Shown here piece after piece: positions 17,838 to 27,666 of a DNA stretch of 64,000 bases. The DNA is taken from contig CADBFZ010000003.1 of NCBI GenBank assembly GCA_902794095.1, forward strand, positions 248,001 to 312,000. Direction: 5' to 3'. The first letter of the stretch is position 1. Each line of letters starts with the position of its first letter. Below the pieces are notes generated by a model. The model was not told the origin of the DNA and did not search any database. It saw only the letters and a list, made by a program, of their open reading frames with translations. The translations under genes and the position numbers were made by a program. The stretch comes from an uncultured Lachnospiraceae bacterium. GTDB taxonomy: Bacteria; Bacillota; Clostridia; Lachnospirales; Lachnospiraceae.

Positions 17838-20333
17838 GTGGATAACAGTAAAGAGAAAAGGAATGAAGAAACCGAAAACTCATTTATGTTAAAAGTTGCC
17901 ACATTTATTGTTGACAGAAGGAATCTGTTTTTCCTGCTGATCGGAATAGCGCTGATTTTCTGTGCGATAGCATCTAAGTGGGTTAAGGTGGAAAACGACC
18001 TTGCGGCATATCTTCCCGATACCGCAGAAACAAGCAGAGCTTTGGATCTTATGAACGATCAGTTTATCACTTACGGAAGTGCGAAGCTGATGGTTACTAA
18101 TATCACTTATGACGAAGCTGATGCGATTTACGAGCAGATCGATGCAAGGGATGATGTAACGATGGTATCCTTCGGTGACGGATCTGATCATTACAATGAT
18201 TTTTCCGCGCTGTACGATATTACATTCGCATACCCTGAAGATGATGAGAGATGTCTGCAGGGACTTGCCGAGATCGAAGAGATGTTTTCGGGATACGACA
18301 CTTATGTAAGCACCTCGATGGGTGATCAGGCAGCAGAGATCATCGCACGGGAGATGAAAGTTGTTTCCGCACTTGTTGTTGTAGTTGTATTGTCGGTACT
18401 TGTATTTACTTCATCTACATATGCGGAGGTTCCCGTTCTTCTCCTTACATTCGGAGCATCGGCAGTACTTGCTGCAGGAACCAACTTCTTCCTCGGAACG
18501 ATCTCTTTTGTATCGGATTCCGTTACCATAGTTCTTCAGCTTGCCCTTTCCGTTGACTATGCGATTATTTTCTGTAACAGATACAAGGAAGAGCATAGGG
18601 CACTGGATATAAGAGAAGCAGATATCGTAGCTCTTTCTAAAGCGATTCCCGAGATCTGTTCAAGTTCTCTTACCACCGTCGGCGGTCTTATCGCGATGAT
18701 GTTCATGCAATACGGAATAGGTAAGGATATGGCAATCTGTCTTATCAAAGCCATATTCTTCTCACTGCTATCCGTATTCTTACTCATGCCCGGACTTATC
18801 ATGGTATTCGGAAAAGCCATGGATAAGACCAGACATAAGAGCTTTATTCCGAAGATTTCTTTTATCGGAAAATTCGATTATCTTACCAGATATATAGTTC
18901 CTCCCGTATTTGTACTTGCGGTAGTAGGTGCATTTATCCTTTCGGGAAATTGTCCCTATGTGTACGGATATTCCAAGATCGAAACACCCGTCAAAAACGA
19001 AACTCAGATTGCTGATGAGATGATCGCATCCGCATTTGGTGAGAAGAATTTCGTAGCAATGATGGTGCCTGCGGGAAGCTATGAAAAAGAAGCCCTTCTT
19101 ATGAAGACACTTGAAGCCATGCCCGAGGTTGATTATTGTCAGGGACTTGCAAATACCGAAGCCATGGACGGATATATGCTTACCGATACGCTTTCCGCCA
19201 GAGAATTTTCGGAGCTCTTTAATGTGGACTACGAAGTATCCGAGCTTCTCTATATGGCATATGCGATCAATGATGATAATTACGCAAAGATCATAAACGG
19301 TTTTTCCGGATACAAGATTCCCCTTATCGATATAGTCATGTTCCTATATGACGAAGTTGAAGAGGGATATGTAACACTCGATGATGATCTGATGGATACT
19401 CTGAAAGACGCAAATGCTCAGATGCAGATGGCCAAGGATCAGCTTCAGGGTGAGGAGTACAGCAGAATCCTCGTTTACTTAAATCTTCCCGAAGAGGGAG
19501 ATGAAACATTTGCATTCCTTGATCAGATGCATGAGATCGCCGGAAGATTCTACGACGGCGCTGATAATATTCTCATCGCCGGTGAATCCACCAGCCAGTA
19601 CGATCTCAAGAAGACCTTTGCAAGGGACAATACGGTTGTAAGCATTGTTTCTATACTTGCCGTACTTGCGGTTCTTCTGTTTACATTCTTATCGGCCGGC
19701 ATGCCCGTGCTCCTCATATTGGTAATACAGGGGGCGATATGGATCAACTTCTCCTTCCCGACTATTCAGCATACGTACCTGTTCTTCATGGGATATCTGA
19801 TAGTAAGTTCTATTCAGATGGGTGCAAACATTGACTACGCAATCGTCATCTCCGGTAGATATACTGAGCTTCGCAAAGTAATGAGCAAGAAGGATGCGGT
19901 TATAGAGACACTGAACTTCGCATTCCCTACCATCATCACTTCAGGATCAATGATGGTTCTTTCCGGTGTTGCTATAGGCCGTCTTTCATCCGATGCAACC
20001 ATTTGCGGAATAGGACAGTGCCTCGGAAGAGGAACGCTTATATCTATTTTCCTCGTAATGTTTGTTCTTCCTCAGATCCTTATGGTGGGTGAGAAGATAA
20101 TCGAGAGAACATCCTTCGAAGTATCCGTTCCCATCAAGCTTAACCGGGGATTCGGAACAGTCAGAGTGGACGGATTTGTAAGAGGACAGATAAACGGAAC
20201 CGTTATCGGTGAGATGCATGCACTTGTCAGAGGCGAAGTTGCCGCTGTAGTTACTATGGGTTCGATGCAGGAGGTTTCCGAAGAGAATGTTCCTGAGATA
20301 GAAGAATCCGGGGAGGTGCGTGATGAGAAATAA
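17838..20333 (+). CDS. MMPL/RND-superfamily exporter
   Basis: 831 residues; starts with GTG at 17838 after CGGAGG. It has the two-repeat RND plan: a membrane helix at about residues 30-50 (NLFFLLIGIALIFCAIAS), an extracytoplasmic loop, a first helix bundle (about 175-330, with FVSDSVTIVLQLALSVDYAI and GGLIAMMFMQYGIGKDM), a second large loop, and a second bundle (about 590-760, with QMGANIDYAIVISGRY). The SVDYAI and NIDYAI motifs hold the aspartates expected for proton relay. The family exports lipids or hydrophobic compounds. The last 70 or so residues are a soluble tail with short repeats (GTVRVDGFVRGQINGTV, GEMHALVRGEVAAVV) that recall bactofilin. It overlaps the next gene, a surface protein. 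Confidence 0.9.
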   Translation: MDNSKEKRNEETENSFMLKVATFIVDRRNLFFLLIGIALIFCAIASKWVKVENDLAAYLPDTAETSRALDLMNDQFITYGSAKLMVTNITYDEADAIYEQIDARDDVTMVSFGDGSDHYNDFSALYDITFAYPEDDERCLQGLAEIEEMFSGYDTYVSTSMGDQAAEIIAREMKVVSALVVVVVLSVLVFTSSTYAEVPVLLLTFGASAVLAAGTNFFLGTISFVSDSVTIVLQLALSVDYAIIFCNRYKEEHRALDIREADIVALSKAIPEICSSSLTTVGGLIAMMFMQYGIGKDMAICLIKAIFFSLLSVFLLMPGLIMVFGKAMDKTRHKSFIPKISFIGKFDYLTRYIVPPVFVLAVVGAFILSGNCPYVYGYSKIETPVKNETQIADEMIASAFGEKNFVAMMVPAGSYEKEALLMKTLEAMPEVDYCQGLANTEAMDGYMLTDTLSAREFSELFNVDYEVSELLYMAYAINDDNYAKIINGFSGYKIPLIDIVMFLYDEVEEGYVTLDDDLMDTLKDANAQMQMAKDQLQGEEYSRILVYLNLPEEGDETFAFLDQMHEIAGRFYDGADNILIAGESTSQYDLKKTFARDNTVVSIVSILAVLAVLLFTFLSAGMPVLLILVIQGAIWINFSFPTIQHTYLFFMGYLIVSSIQMGANIDYAIVISGRYTELRKVMSKKDAVIETLNFAFPTIITSGSMMVLSGVAIGRLSSDATICGIGQCLGRGTLISIFLVMFVLPQILMVGEKIIERTSFEVSVPIKLNRGFGTVRVDGFVRGQINGTVIGEMHALVRGEVAAVVTMGSMQEVSEENVPEIEESGEVRDEK

Positions 20334-23300
20334 CTTATTCTTAAAAACAATTACCGCATGTGCTTTGTCCGCATCACTTGTACTTTCACCGGCATGTGAG
20401 ATGCTCGATTTCTTTTGCGCGGGAAGCGGAGTGGTATATGCCGAGGAGTCTTCCCAAAGCGGTTTTTCCGAAGTGAGAATATCTACGGAAGAAGAGCTGA
20501 TAGAATTTGCGGAAAACTGTCATATAGAAAGCTGGTCCTATGATAAGTATGTTGTTTTGGACAGTGACATTAATCTGACGACCGGAGAATTTACGGGTAT
20601 ACCGATCTTCTCCGGAGTGTTTGACGGACAGGGACATACCGTTTACGGATATGATTACGAAGGAACGGGATATGTACAGGGCCTGTTCAGATATATCGGA
20701 AAAACAGGTGTGGTACAGAACCTCTCTGTTGATTCCGGAATCACCGCAGCAGGGGACGGTTATGTAACAGGACTTATCGCCGGCGTTAATGAAGGAGTTA
20801 TCAAGAACTGCCGCGCATGCGGTTATGTAAAAGGCGATACCGCAACAGGCGGCGTAGTAGGAATAAACGGAACTACGGGACTGATCAGCGGATGTAAGAA
20901 CCTGGCTGAGGTTTCGGGCTTTTACTATACCGGCGGAATAAGCGGAAGAAATTACGGAACCATCAAGGCATGCGTAAACTACGGATGCATCAATAATTCC
21001 GCGGAGTGGGTTACCGAAAATGATGAAAGACAGGTTGACCTTATCTCCGAGATAACGGGAGATGTATCACTTATTTCATATCAGACAGGTGTGGATATCG
21101 GAGGCATTACCGGATATTCAAAGGGAATAGTTACTAATTCCAGAAACGAAGGAATCGTAGGATATGACAGAGTCGGATACAATGTCGGAGGAATATGCGG
21201 AAGACAGGCGGGCATCATATACGGATGTACCAACTACGGACCTGTAAGCGGTAAAAAGGATGTTGGAGGAATAGTCGGTCAGCAGGAGCCTTACATCGAA
21301 GTCGATAAGGCAAAATCCGTATCCGATTCCATAGCAAGGATCAATGCACTTGCAAACAGGGCTGCTGCGGATGCAGCTGATGCAACTCCGGACATTCAGG
21401 AAGCCATAGCTCTTCTTCAGACGGCGTCGGGAAAGGCCATGGATGACGCACAGTCAATGACTGGAAATGCATCGGATTATAAACTCGAGCAAAAAGACTG
21501 GGCTTCGCTTATAGAGCGTGAAGCCGAGAATGCGGGACGTGCCGCGGCAGATTCCGTAAGAGACAGTTACAGCGATCTGTTTAATGATCTGACAGGGGAG
21601 AATATTCCCTCATATGATGAGCTCAGAGATTTGATCGAGAATTATGACGATCCTTCCACTCAGGAAGAACTTGATGAGGCAGCTGAAGAAGCAAGGAGAC
21701 GTGCCGAGGAAGCGGAGAACGAAGCACGCGAGCAGGCAGAGCATGAAAGAGAGCAGGCTGCCCAGGAGCTTAACTCAACGGTAAACGGCGAGATCGGAAG
21801 ATGGAATTCTGAACTTGATAATCTCGATAAAAACAGTGAGCTTCTTACAAGCGATCTTCAGGATTTAAGACATGCAAGCGATGCGTTTATAAGCGTTGCA
21901 AATATGTATTCCACAGAACTGTCTAATGACCTTATGGCCATCAACGACAGCATCAATGATACATATGACCTTATTTCGGATCTTGTTAACGGAACACAGG
22001 ATCAGGGAATTAAATATTTGTTTGCGGATGTATCGGAAGCGGATAATCCCGGAATCGTTAACGGAAGATGCGTAAGTTGTACAAGCTATGGAACCGTTAG
22101 CGGTGATATCAATGTAGGCGGTATCGCGGGTAATCTGGCCATTGATGATGAGAATCTGGAGAACAATGTTTTATTTACCTTTGAGATTAAAGCCGGTGAA
22201 GGATATGCAATCTCAAATATCGTAAGCGATTGTGAAAATGACGGAGTTGTCATATTAAGGTCTACATGTGCCGGCGGTATCGCAGGCAATATGGAGCACG
22301 GATGCATCATAAACGGCAGAGGATACGGCGCGGTTACATCCGAAGAAGGCGAGTATATAGGAGGAGTTGTCGGGTCTTGTAAGGGAAGCGTTGTTTCATC
22401 CTATTCGCTTTGCACTCTTGCCGGAAGCGGACCTGTAGGCGGTATCGCAGGATATGCCGAGTCACTTAAGAACTGTGTATCTATGCCGGTGTTCGGAAAT
22501 GTTGCAGGAAAGTGCGGCGGAGTTGCGGGACAGATACTCAGGGATTCCGAAACCGAGAGCATAGACGATACCGATTTCTACGGTAATTTTTATGTGGCAA
22601 ATGATTTCTACGGAATCGATGATGTAAGCTATGAAAACATTGCATCAGAGATAGATTACGAAAATGCCCTTTCCATTAACGGAATACCCGAAGATTTTGA
22701 GAATCTGAAAGTAATCTTTGTTGCGGACGGTAAGATCATATCCGAGGTAAGGGCATCTTATGGAGATAAGGTGGGTAATCTTACTCTTCCGAATATCCCC
22801 GATAAGGATGGAAGCTACGGCGTATGGCCCGACCTTTCGGATGTCAGGGTAACCGGCAATCTTATGATAGAAGCCGAGTACATATCCCATGTTGCGGTTA
22901 TGAGAACTGCGGATGAGTATTCCGATTCCGGCAGACCTCTTGCACTGATACAGGGACGTTTCAGGGCCAATGACATGCTCAGGGCGGCTGTTACGGATGC
23001 TCCTTTTGAACCTGACGACAACAGTGCTTATACGGACGTGACCATCTACAGTGTGGGCTTTGAAAGCGAGTCCGATGTAAACGGATTTTCCGGAGAACTT
23101 CGTCTTTACAGTCCATATAAGGAATACAGGGTCTGGGTCAGAGAGGGCGGAGTATGGACCGAAGCCGAGTATACTCCTGCGGGAAGTTATGCTCAGCTCA
23201 CCATGAACAGCCCAATGGCCATGTATGCCATAACCCAGGTTCCCGACGAGAGGCTTAAATACGCGGGTTATATCACCCTTGCCGTACTTGCGGCAGTGGG

Positions 23301-23376
23301 CGCAATCGTTCTCATAGTTAAAGCCGTCTCCCTTGTCAAAAAGAAACCGAAAGTCTCAAAAACTTCGGAAAAATAG
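20323..23376 (+). CDS. Membrane-anchored surface protein with GLUG-type repeats and a central coiled coil
   Basis: 1017 residues from the ATG at 20323 (GGGAGG six bases before); a GTG at 20320 is also in frame. It has an N-terminal signal peptide (about residues 5-40, hydrophobic FLKTITACALSASLVLSPA). Then come GLUG-like repeats with recurrent GG(I/V)(V/A/S)G and short glycine/aromatic motifs (about 80-325), and a charged coiled coil (about 330-570, with ARRRAEEAENEAREQAEHER). More GLUG-like repeats follow (about 590-740), then a beta-rich region and one C-terminal membrane helix (YITLAVLAAVGAIVLIVKAV) with a basic tail. The expected topology is extracellular with a membrane anchor. It overlaps the MMPL gene by 11 nt, so the products are probably made together. 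Function unknown. Confidence 0.75.
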   Translation: MRNNLFLKTITACALSASLVLSPACEMLDFFCAGSGVVYAEESSQSGFSEVRISTEEELIEFAENCHIESWSYDKYVVLDSDINLTTGEFTGIPIFSGVFDGQGHTVYGYDYEGTGYVQGLFRYIGKTGVVQNLSVDSGITAAGDGYVTGLIAGVNEGVIKNCRACGYVKGDTATGGVVGINGTTGLISGCKNLAEVSGFYYTGGISGRNYGTIKACVNYGCINNSAEWVTENDERQVDLISEITGDVSLISYQTGVDIGGITGYSKGIVTNSRNEGIVGYDRVGYNVGGICGRQAGIIYGCTNYGPVSGKKDVGGIVGQQEPYIEVDKAKSVSDSIARINALANRAAADAADATPDIQEAIALLQTASGKAMDDAQSMTGNASDYKLEQKDWASLIEREAENAGRAAADSVRDSYSDLFNDLTGENIPSYDELRDLIENYDDPSTQEELDEAAEEARRRAEEAENEAREQAEHEREQAAQELNSTVNGEIGRWNSELDNLDKNSELLTSDLQDLRHASDAFISVANMYSTELSNDLMAINDSINDTYDLISDLVNGTQDQGIKYLFADVSEADNPGIVNGRCVSCTSYGTVSGDINVGGIAGNLAIDDENLENNVLFTFEIKAGEGYAISNIVSDCENDGVVILRSTCAGGIAGNMEHGCIINGRGYGAVTSEEGEYIGGVVGSCKGSVVSSYSLCTLAGSGPVGGIAGYAESLKNCVSMPVFGNVAGKCGGVAGQILRDSETESIDDTDFYGNFYVANDFYGIDDVSYENIASEIDYENALSINGIPEDFENLKVIFVADGKIISEVRASYGDKVGNLTLPNIPDKDGSYGVWPDLSDVRVTGNLMIEAEYISHVAVMRTADEYSDSGRPLALIQGRFRANDMLRAAVTDAPFEPDDNSAYTDVTIYSVGFESESDVNGFSGELRLYSPYKEYRVWVREGGVWTEAEYTPAGSYAQLTMNSPMAMYAITQVPDERLKYAGYITLAVLAAVGAIVLIVKAVSLVKKKPKVSKTSEK

Positions 23377-23427
23377 GGCATTTAAGGGTTTTATGCCTTG
23401 CTATTACCAAACTATCGTTATAGAATA

Positions 23428-23466
23428 TAGGGTAAGCCATTTATAATGGTTTGCCCTATTTGTTTT
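23428..23466 (+). terminator. Terminator after the GLUG protein gene
   Basis: Stem TAGGGTAAGCCAT (23428-23440) with ATGGTTTGCCCTA (23446-23458), 13 bp including two G-U pairs, 5-nt loop, then TTTGTTTT. No T-box is visible before thrS. Confidence 0.75.
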
Positions 23467-23515
23467 AAGCGAATTCCTGCCGGTAGCAGGACGCATGAAA
23501 GGAGAAAAAAGTATT

Positions 23516-25372
23516 ATGGATCAGGAAATGTTTTTAAGTCTTTATCGTCATTCTATTGCCCACGTTCTGGCAAAAGCAGTCATCGAAATCTACGGAAAAG
23601 AAAATGTGCAGTATGCCATCGGACCTCAGATCTCCGACGGTTGCTACTACGATTTCGTACTTCCCCGTGCGGTCACAGAGGAGGATTATCAGGTCATCGA
23701 GAATAAGATGAACGAGATAATCAAGAGAAAAGAGGACTGGAGAAGAGAGGAGATCGGAAAAGCCGACGCTCTCGAAATGTTCAAGGATCAGAAGTTCAAG
23801 ACCGAGATCATTAACGATCTCCCCGAAGATGAGAAACTCACCATTTATTATACCGGTGATGATTATGTAGATCTTTGCCGCGGACCTCACGTTGAGAATT
23901 CAAGAGAACTCATGGGAGTTGCATTCAAAGTAAGAAGTGCATCCGCAGCATATTGGAGAGGCGATCAGAAGAGGGATGTAATGCAGAGAATCTACGTCTA
24001 TGCATTCCCCACCAAGGATGAGCTTAAGGCTCACCTCAACATGATCAGAGAAGCAATGGAAAGAGATCATAAGAAGCTCGGACCCAAGCTCGACCTGTTC
24101 ATGTTCAGCGAGTCCGCACCCGGAATGCCTTACTGGCTTCCCAGAGGATGGAGACTTTACAGAACCCTCATGGAGTTCTGGAGAGACATCCACGACAAGC
24201 ACGGATATCAGGAGATCAAGACTCCTATCATTAACAACAAGAAGCTTTGGCTTATCAGCGGACACTGGGCTCATTACGTAAATAACATGTTCATCGTTCC
24301 CGGCGTACTTGGAAATGTGGATGCCAAGGCACAGATCCCTCAGGAAGACGGATCTGTTTCAGAGGTGACCCTCAATCCCGTATACGATCAGACCGATGAC
24401 GACACCATGGCTGCAAAGCCCATGAGCTGTCCCAACGCGATGAATGCTTATAAGAGAACCATTCACTCTTACAAAGAGCTTCCCATTCGTTACAACGAGG
24501 TAGGTCTTGTACATCGTAAAGAGAAATCCGGACAGATGAACGGACTTTTCCGTGTACAGGAGTTCCGCCAGGATGATGACCACACATTCGTAATGGAAGA
24601 CCAGATCGAGTCCGAGATCGCAGACATCATGGAGATTGCAGACCAGATCTACTCAACCTTCGGAGTAACCTACAGAGCAGAGCTTTCAACCAGACCCGAA
24701 GATTTCATGGGTGAGATTGAGACCTGGGACAAGGCTGAAGCAGCTCTTAAGAAGATTCTTGATAAGAAGTACGGCGAAGGCGGATACGAGATCAACGAAG
24801 GCGACGGCGCATTCTACGGACCCAAGATTGACCTTCAGATGAAGGATGCTCTCGGAAGAGAATGGCAGTGCGGAACCATTCAGCTCGACTTCCAGCTTCC
24901 TCACAACTTCGGACTTACCTATCAGGATGCTGACGGAAGCATGAGCCAGCCCATCGTAATCCACAGAGCAATCTTCGGTTCCTTCGAGAGATTCATCGGA
25001 ATCATTATCGAGAACTTCAAGGGAGCATTCCCCTTCTGGATTTCTCCTTACCAGGTTGCACTTGTTCCCATTAAGCCCGAGCACAACGACTTCACCAAAG
25101 AGCTTCAGGATAAACTCGAAGCAGCAGGCATTCGTGTCGAGGCAGATTACGCCGATAAGAACATGAATGAGAAGATTAAGTTCTTCAAGACCATGAAGGA
25201 TCCTTATATCGTTGTTATCGGAGATAAGGAAAAAGAGTCCGGAACTCTTTCCATCACTGTCAGAGGGCAGAAAGAACAGCTCCACGATGTACCCGTTGAT
25301 GTATTCGTAGAAGTATGTAAGAAACTTAACGAAAACAAAGCACAGGAACTTGACGGACAGATAAATGGCTGA
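23516..25372 (+). CDS. thrS: Threonyl-tRNA synthetase, form without the N-terminal TGS domain
   Basis: 618 residues from the ATG at 23516, 11 nt after GGAG; the upstream in-frame ATG at 23495 has no ribosome site. The protein starts directly at the editing domain. The editing residues are present: H12 and H16 (HSIAH) and C121/H125 (DLCRGPH). Class II motif 2 is HRKEKSGQMNGLFRVQEF. Zinc ligands fit the cysteine in KPMSCP, the histidine in DDDH and the histidine in VIHRAIFGSFERF. The anticodon domain ends the protein. It lacks the usual roughly 60-residue TGS domain, has KPMSCPNA where KPMNCPGH is usual, and carries an insert before that motif. Its stop overlaps the next gene by 8 nt. Confidence 0.93.
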   Translation: MDQEMFLSLYRHSIAHVLAKAVIEIYGKENVQYAIGPQISDGCYYDFVLPRAVTEEDYQVIENKMNEIIKRKEDWRREEIGKADALEMFKDQKFKTEIINDLPEDEKLTIYYTGDDYVDLCRGPHVENSRELMGVAFKVRSASAAYWRGDQKRDVMQRIYVYAFPTKDELKAHLNMIREAMERDHKKLGPKLDLFMFSESAPGMPYWLPRGWRLYRTLMEFWRDIHDKHGYQEIKTPIINNKKLWLISGHWAHYVNNMFIVPGVLGNVDAKAQIPQEDGSVSEVTLNPVYDQTDDDTMAAKPMSCPNAMNAYKRTIHSYKELPIRYNEVGLVHRKEKSGQMNGLFRVQEFRQDDDHTFVMEDQIESEIADIMEIADQIYSTFGVTYRAELSTRPEDFMGEIETWDKAEAALKKILDKKYGEGGYEINEGDGAFYGPKIDLQMKDALGREWQCGTIQLDFQLPHNFGLTYQDADGSMSQPIVIHRAIFGSFERFIGIIIENFKGAFPFWISPYQVALVPIKPEHNDFTKELQDKLEAAGIRVEADYADKNMNEKIKFFKTMKDPYIVVIGDKEKESGTLSITVRGQKEQLHDVPVDVFVEVCKKLNENKAQELDGQING

Positions 25373-27656
25373 TAATAAAAGCTATACAAGAGGACAGACA
25401 ATAGTAGCAGCGGGCAGCGCAATGACGTCCCTGGGTCTCGTTATCTCGGGACGTGTATGCGCTGTTTATCCCGGTGGTGCGATGATGCTCGAAAGAGGTG
25501 ATGTCATCGGTATCACCGAAGTTGTAAATGAAGTTCATTTCCTCGGATACAAGGCGGTTTCGGATGCGGTTATCATACCGTATCCGTATACCAATCTTGA
25601 AAATCTTGAGATGCTCTTTTCTCAGCATAATGATTTTGCGAGAGTATCTCTTTGTTCTCTTTTCAAACAGATCACAGGTCTCGTGGGACAATGTCAGGTT
25701 TCCGAGATCCATACGGGAGATCTGTATCAGAAACTTCTCAAAGACATAGATCTTTATAAAGAGATGTGCAGTAAGTTCCGCATCAAGGCACAGGATCTGA
25801 GTGAGGCTTCAAATCTTGATACCGATATGATGGATGAAACTTCCGACACCTGGCTTGCGGATTATTATGCAGGCCTTATGAAGTTGTATCAATCCGAGAC
25901 GGGTAAATCCGTTATCTCGGATCTTTCCGTAACCATGGGAATGGTAAGGAAGGGAAGTCTCGATTCCAGAAAAGCATATACGCTTTTGGACAACTACTAT
26001 TCATTCAGACAGGAACTCGGAAATCTATATTTTAAGCCGGACGGAAACGATCTGTATGCGCATCTGACGCAGCTTTTCTTCAGGCTTAAAGAGGGAAGCC
26101 CTCAGATGTTCGAGCTCAGAAAGACCATTACCCGTATAGAAGAATCCTTCTATGACGAAGTTGGTCTCGATCAGGATATTTACAGAAACCGTATTGATGA
26201 ATTTGCCGATAAGGCGGATAACATTCCCGAAGATACCGGTGAGGACGAGGCTGAAGAAGCAGTTGAAACCATCGTTCCCATGGAAGAACTCGAGAATTCC
26301 CTCGATACGATCATTGAATTCCTTGATGACGATTCCGATAAGATCACGGATTTTAAGACACATGTGCTTGATCTGAGAGGCGTCGACGATCCCGAATCGA
26401 TCGATGATGATGTATCAACCCTGAGAAGACATATCGCTCAGGAGTTTTACGATGTATATAAAGCCGCATTCTTTAAATCCCTTGAGAAGACTCCGCCTCT
26501 TCCCGTTCTTATGTTCCTGTATTTCGGATACGCGGATGAAGTTCTTGCGGGTAAGAGATATACGGCATATCTTGCAAATCTTGCATCTAAGATGGCGGAT
26601 AATTCACTCGCCGGATTATATACTTTCTACGATTGGCTCAAGGCCATCTACGAAGGCAAGAAAGATCCGAGCCGTGATGAATTCGATACCGATTACACAG
26701 ATACCGTTCACAAGTTAAAAGTTCAGAATAAGATTGATGCAGCAGAGGAAAAGAAGAGACTTTCCGATGGCGTTGCGAAGGCTAATTTCGAACTTGAGAA
26801 TTTCTTCAGAAATGCCAACAAGGTTACCTACGGAAGAATCACCACATTCTGTCCCGTATTTATGGACAAAACCTGTGTGAAGGATCCCGAGAATTGTTTT
26901 GTGGATCTTGATAAGATATCCGAAGCTGTGGACCAGGTAAGAAAGATCGACTACTCGGCTTATTATCGCGAGACCATGGATAAGGAAAATCATGAAGTAA
27001 TGGGTAAGGAATCAATCCATGTTGAGTACCTTCCAGATTTCATCCTTATGCCCAACATGGGAACAAGAGCCGTTATGTGGCAGGAGATCGAAGGTAAGCT
27101 CAGAACATCTTCGGCAAGAATGGCACTGTCCATTTTCCATGCAGAAGACCTTCTCGGTACAGTTATAAGACTTACCGGTGATTTCAGATGGGAACTTTGC
27201 AAGAGAGTTCAGGGTGCAAGATGGAATGATGTCAGCGATCATTCACTCACCAGCGATTATTTCGATTACGTTCAGTTCTATCGTAAAAACAGAGAGCTGT
27301 CTGCGGAAGTTAAGGAGAAGATCAAGTCTTCACTTCAAAGAGCAAAGAACAGTTTCAAAGAAATGTTCATAAGAGACTATATGCTCTGGGTTCTTTATGA
27401 AGGTAACGGATCTCCCAGACTTAACAAGGTTGCAAGACAGATACTTTACACATACTGTCCTTTCGACGCTGCACTTGCTGCGAAGAATAAAGCCAACCCG
27501 ATCTATACCGAGATTATCGAAAGAGGAACCATTAAGAAGGCTCAGAGACTTCATCGTCTCGAGACTCTGGAGAAGAAGATCATTGCTTCAGGTCAGAAGG
27601 TTCCCGATACTCTTACGGCTGAGATCGCATATGTAAACGGCAAAGTAACAAGATAG
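25365..27656 (+). CDS. Uncharacterised 763-residue protein with a cyclic-nucleotide-binding-like N-terminus
   Basis: The first 110 or so residues fit a Crp-type cyclic-nucleotide-binding/cupin fold: SYTRGQTIVAAGSAMTSLGL, VISGRVCAVYP, LERGDVIGITE. The remaining 650 residues match no family I recognise. They are mostly helical and hydrophilic, with an acidic linker (about 290-320, EDTGEDEAEEAVE), a basic helical end, and one short cysteine group (FCPVFMDKTCVKDPENC, about 500-516). No signal peptide or membrane helix, so probably cytosolic. It overlaps thrS by 8 nt and has a weak ribosome site, so translation is probably coupled. A 79-residue gene and then moxR follow within 11 and 3 nt. A regulatory or scaffold role in that set is inference. 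Confidence 0.7.
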   Translation: MADNKSYTRGQTIVAAGSAMTSLGLVISGRVCAVYPGGAMMLERGDVIGITEVVNEVHFLGYKAVSDAVIIPYPYTNLENLEMLFSQHNDFARVSLCSLFKQITGLVGQCQVSEIHTGDLYQKLLKDIDLYKEMCSKFRIKAQDLSEASNLDTDMMDETSDTWLADYYAGLMKLYQSETGKSVISDLSVTMGMVRKGSLDSRKAYTLLDNYYSFRQELGNLYFKPDGNDLYAHLTQLFFRLKEGSPQMFELRKTITRIEESFYDEVGLDQDIYRNRIDEFADKADNIPEDTGEDEAEEAVETIVPMEELENSLDTIIEFLDDDSDKITDFKTHVLDLRGVDDPESIDDDVSTLRRHIAQEFYDVYKAAFFKSLEKTPPLPVLMFLYFGYADEVLAGKRYTAYLANLASKMADNSLAGLYTFYDWLKAIYEGKKDPSRDEFDTDYTDTVHKLKVQNKIDAAEEKKRLSDGVAKANFELENFFRNANKVTYGRITTFCPVFMDKTCVKDPENCFVDLDKISEAVDQVRKIDYSAYYRETMDKENHEVMGKESIHVEYLPDFILMPNMGTRAVMWQEIEGKLRTSSARMALSIFHAEDLLGTVIRLTGDFRWELCKRVQGARWNDVSDHSLTSDYFDYVQFYRKNRELSAEVKEKIKSSLQRAKNSFKEMFIRDYMLWVLYEGNGSPRLNKVARQILYTYCPFDAALAAKNKANPIYTEIIERGTIKKAQRLHRLETLEKKIIASGQKVPDTLTAEIAYVNGKVTR

Positions 27657-27666
27657 CGGAGTAAAT

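Noticed and set aside
23377-23515. T-box before thrS
   Set aside because: The interval is only about 140 nt, lacks an AGGGTGGNACCGCG sequence, and the hairpin there is a plain terminator for the preceding gene.
24686-25285. 199-codon minus-strand ORF opposite thrS
   Set aside because: Lies wholly within conserved synthetase motifs on the plus strand; no promoter or ribosome site.
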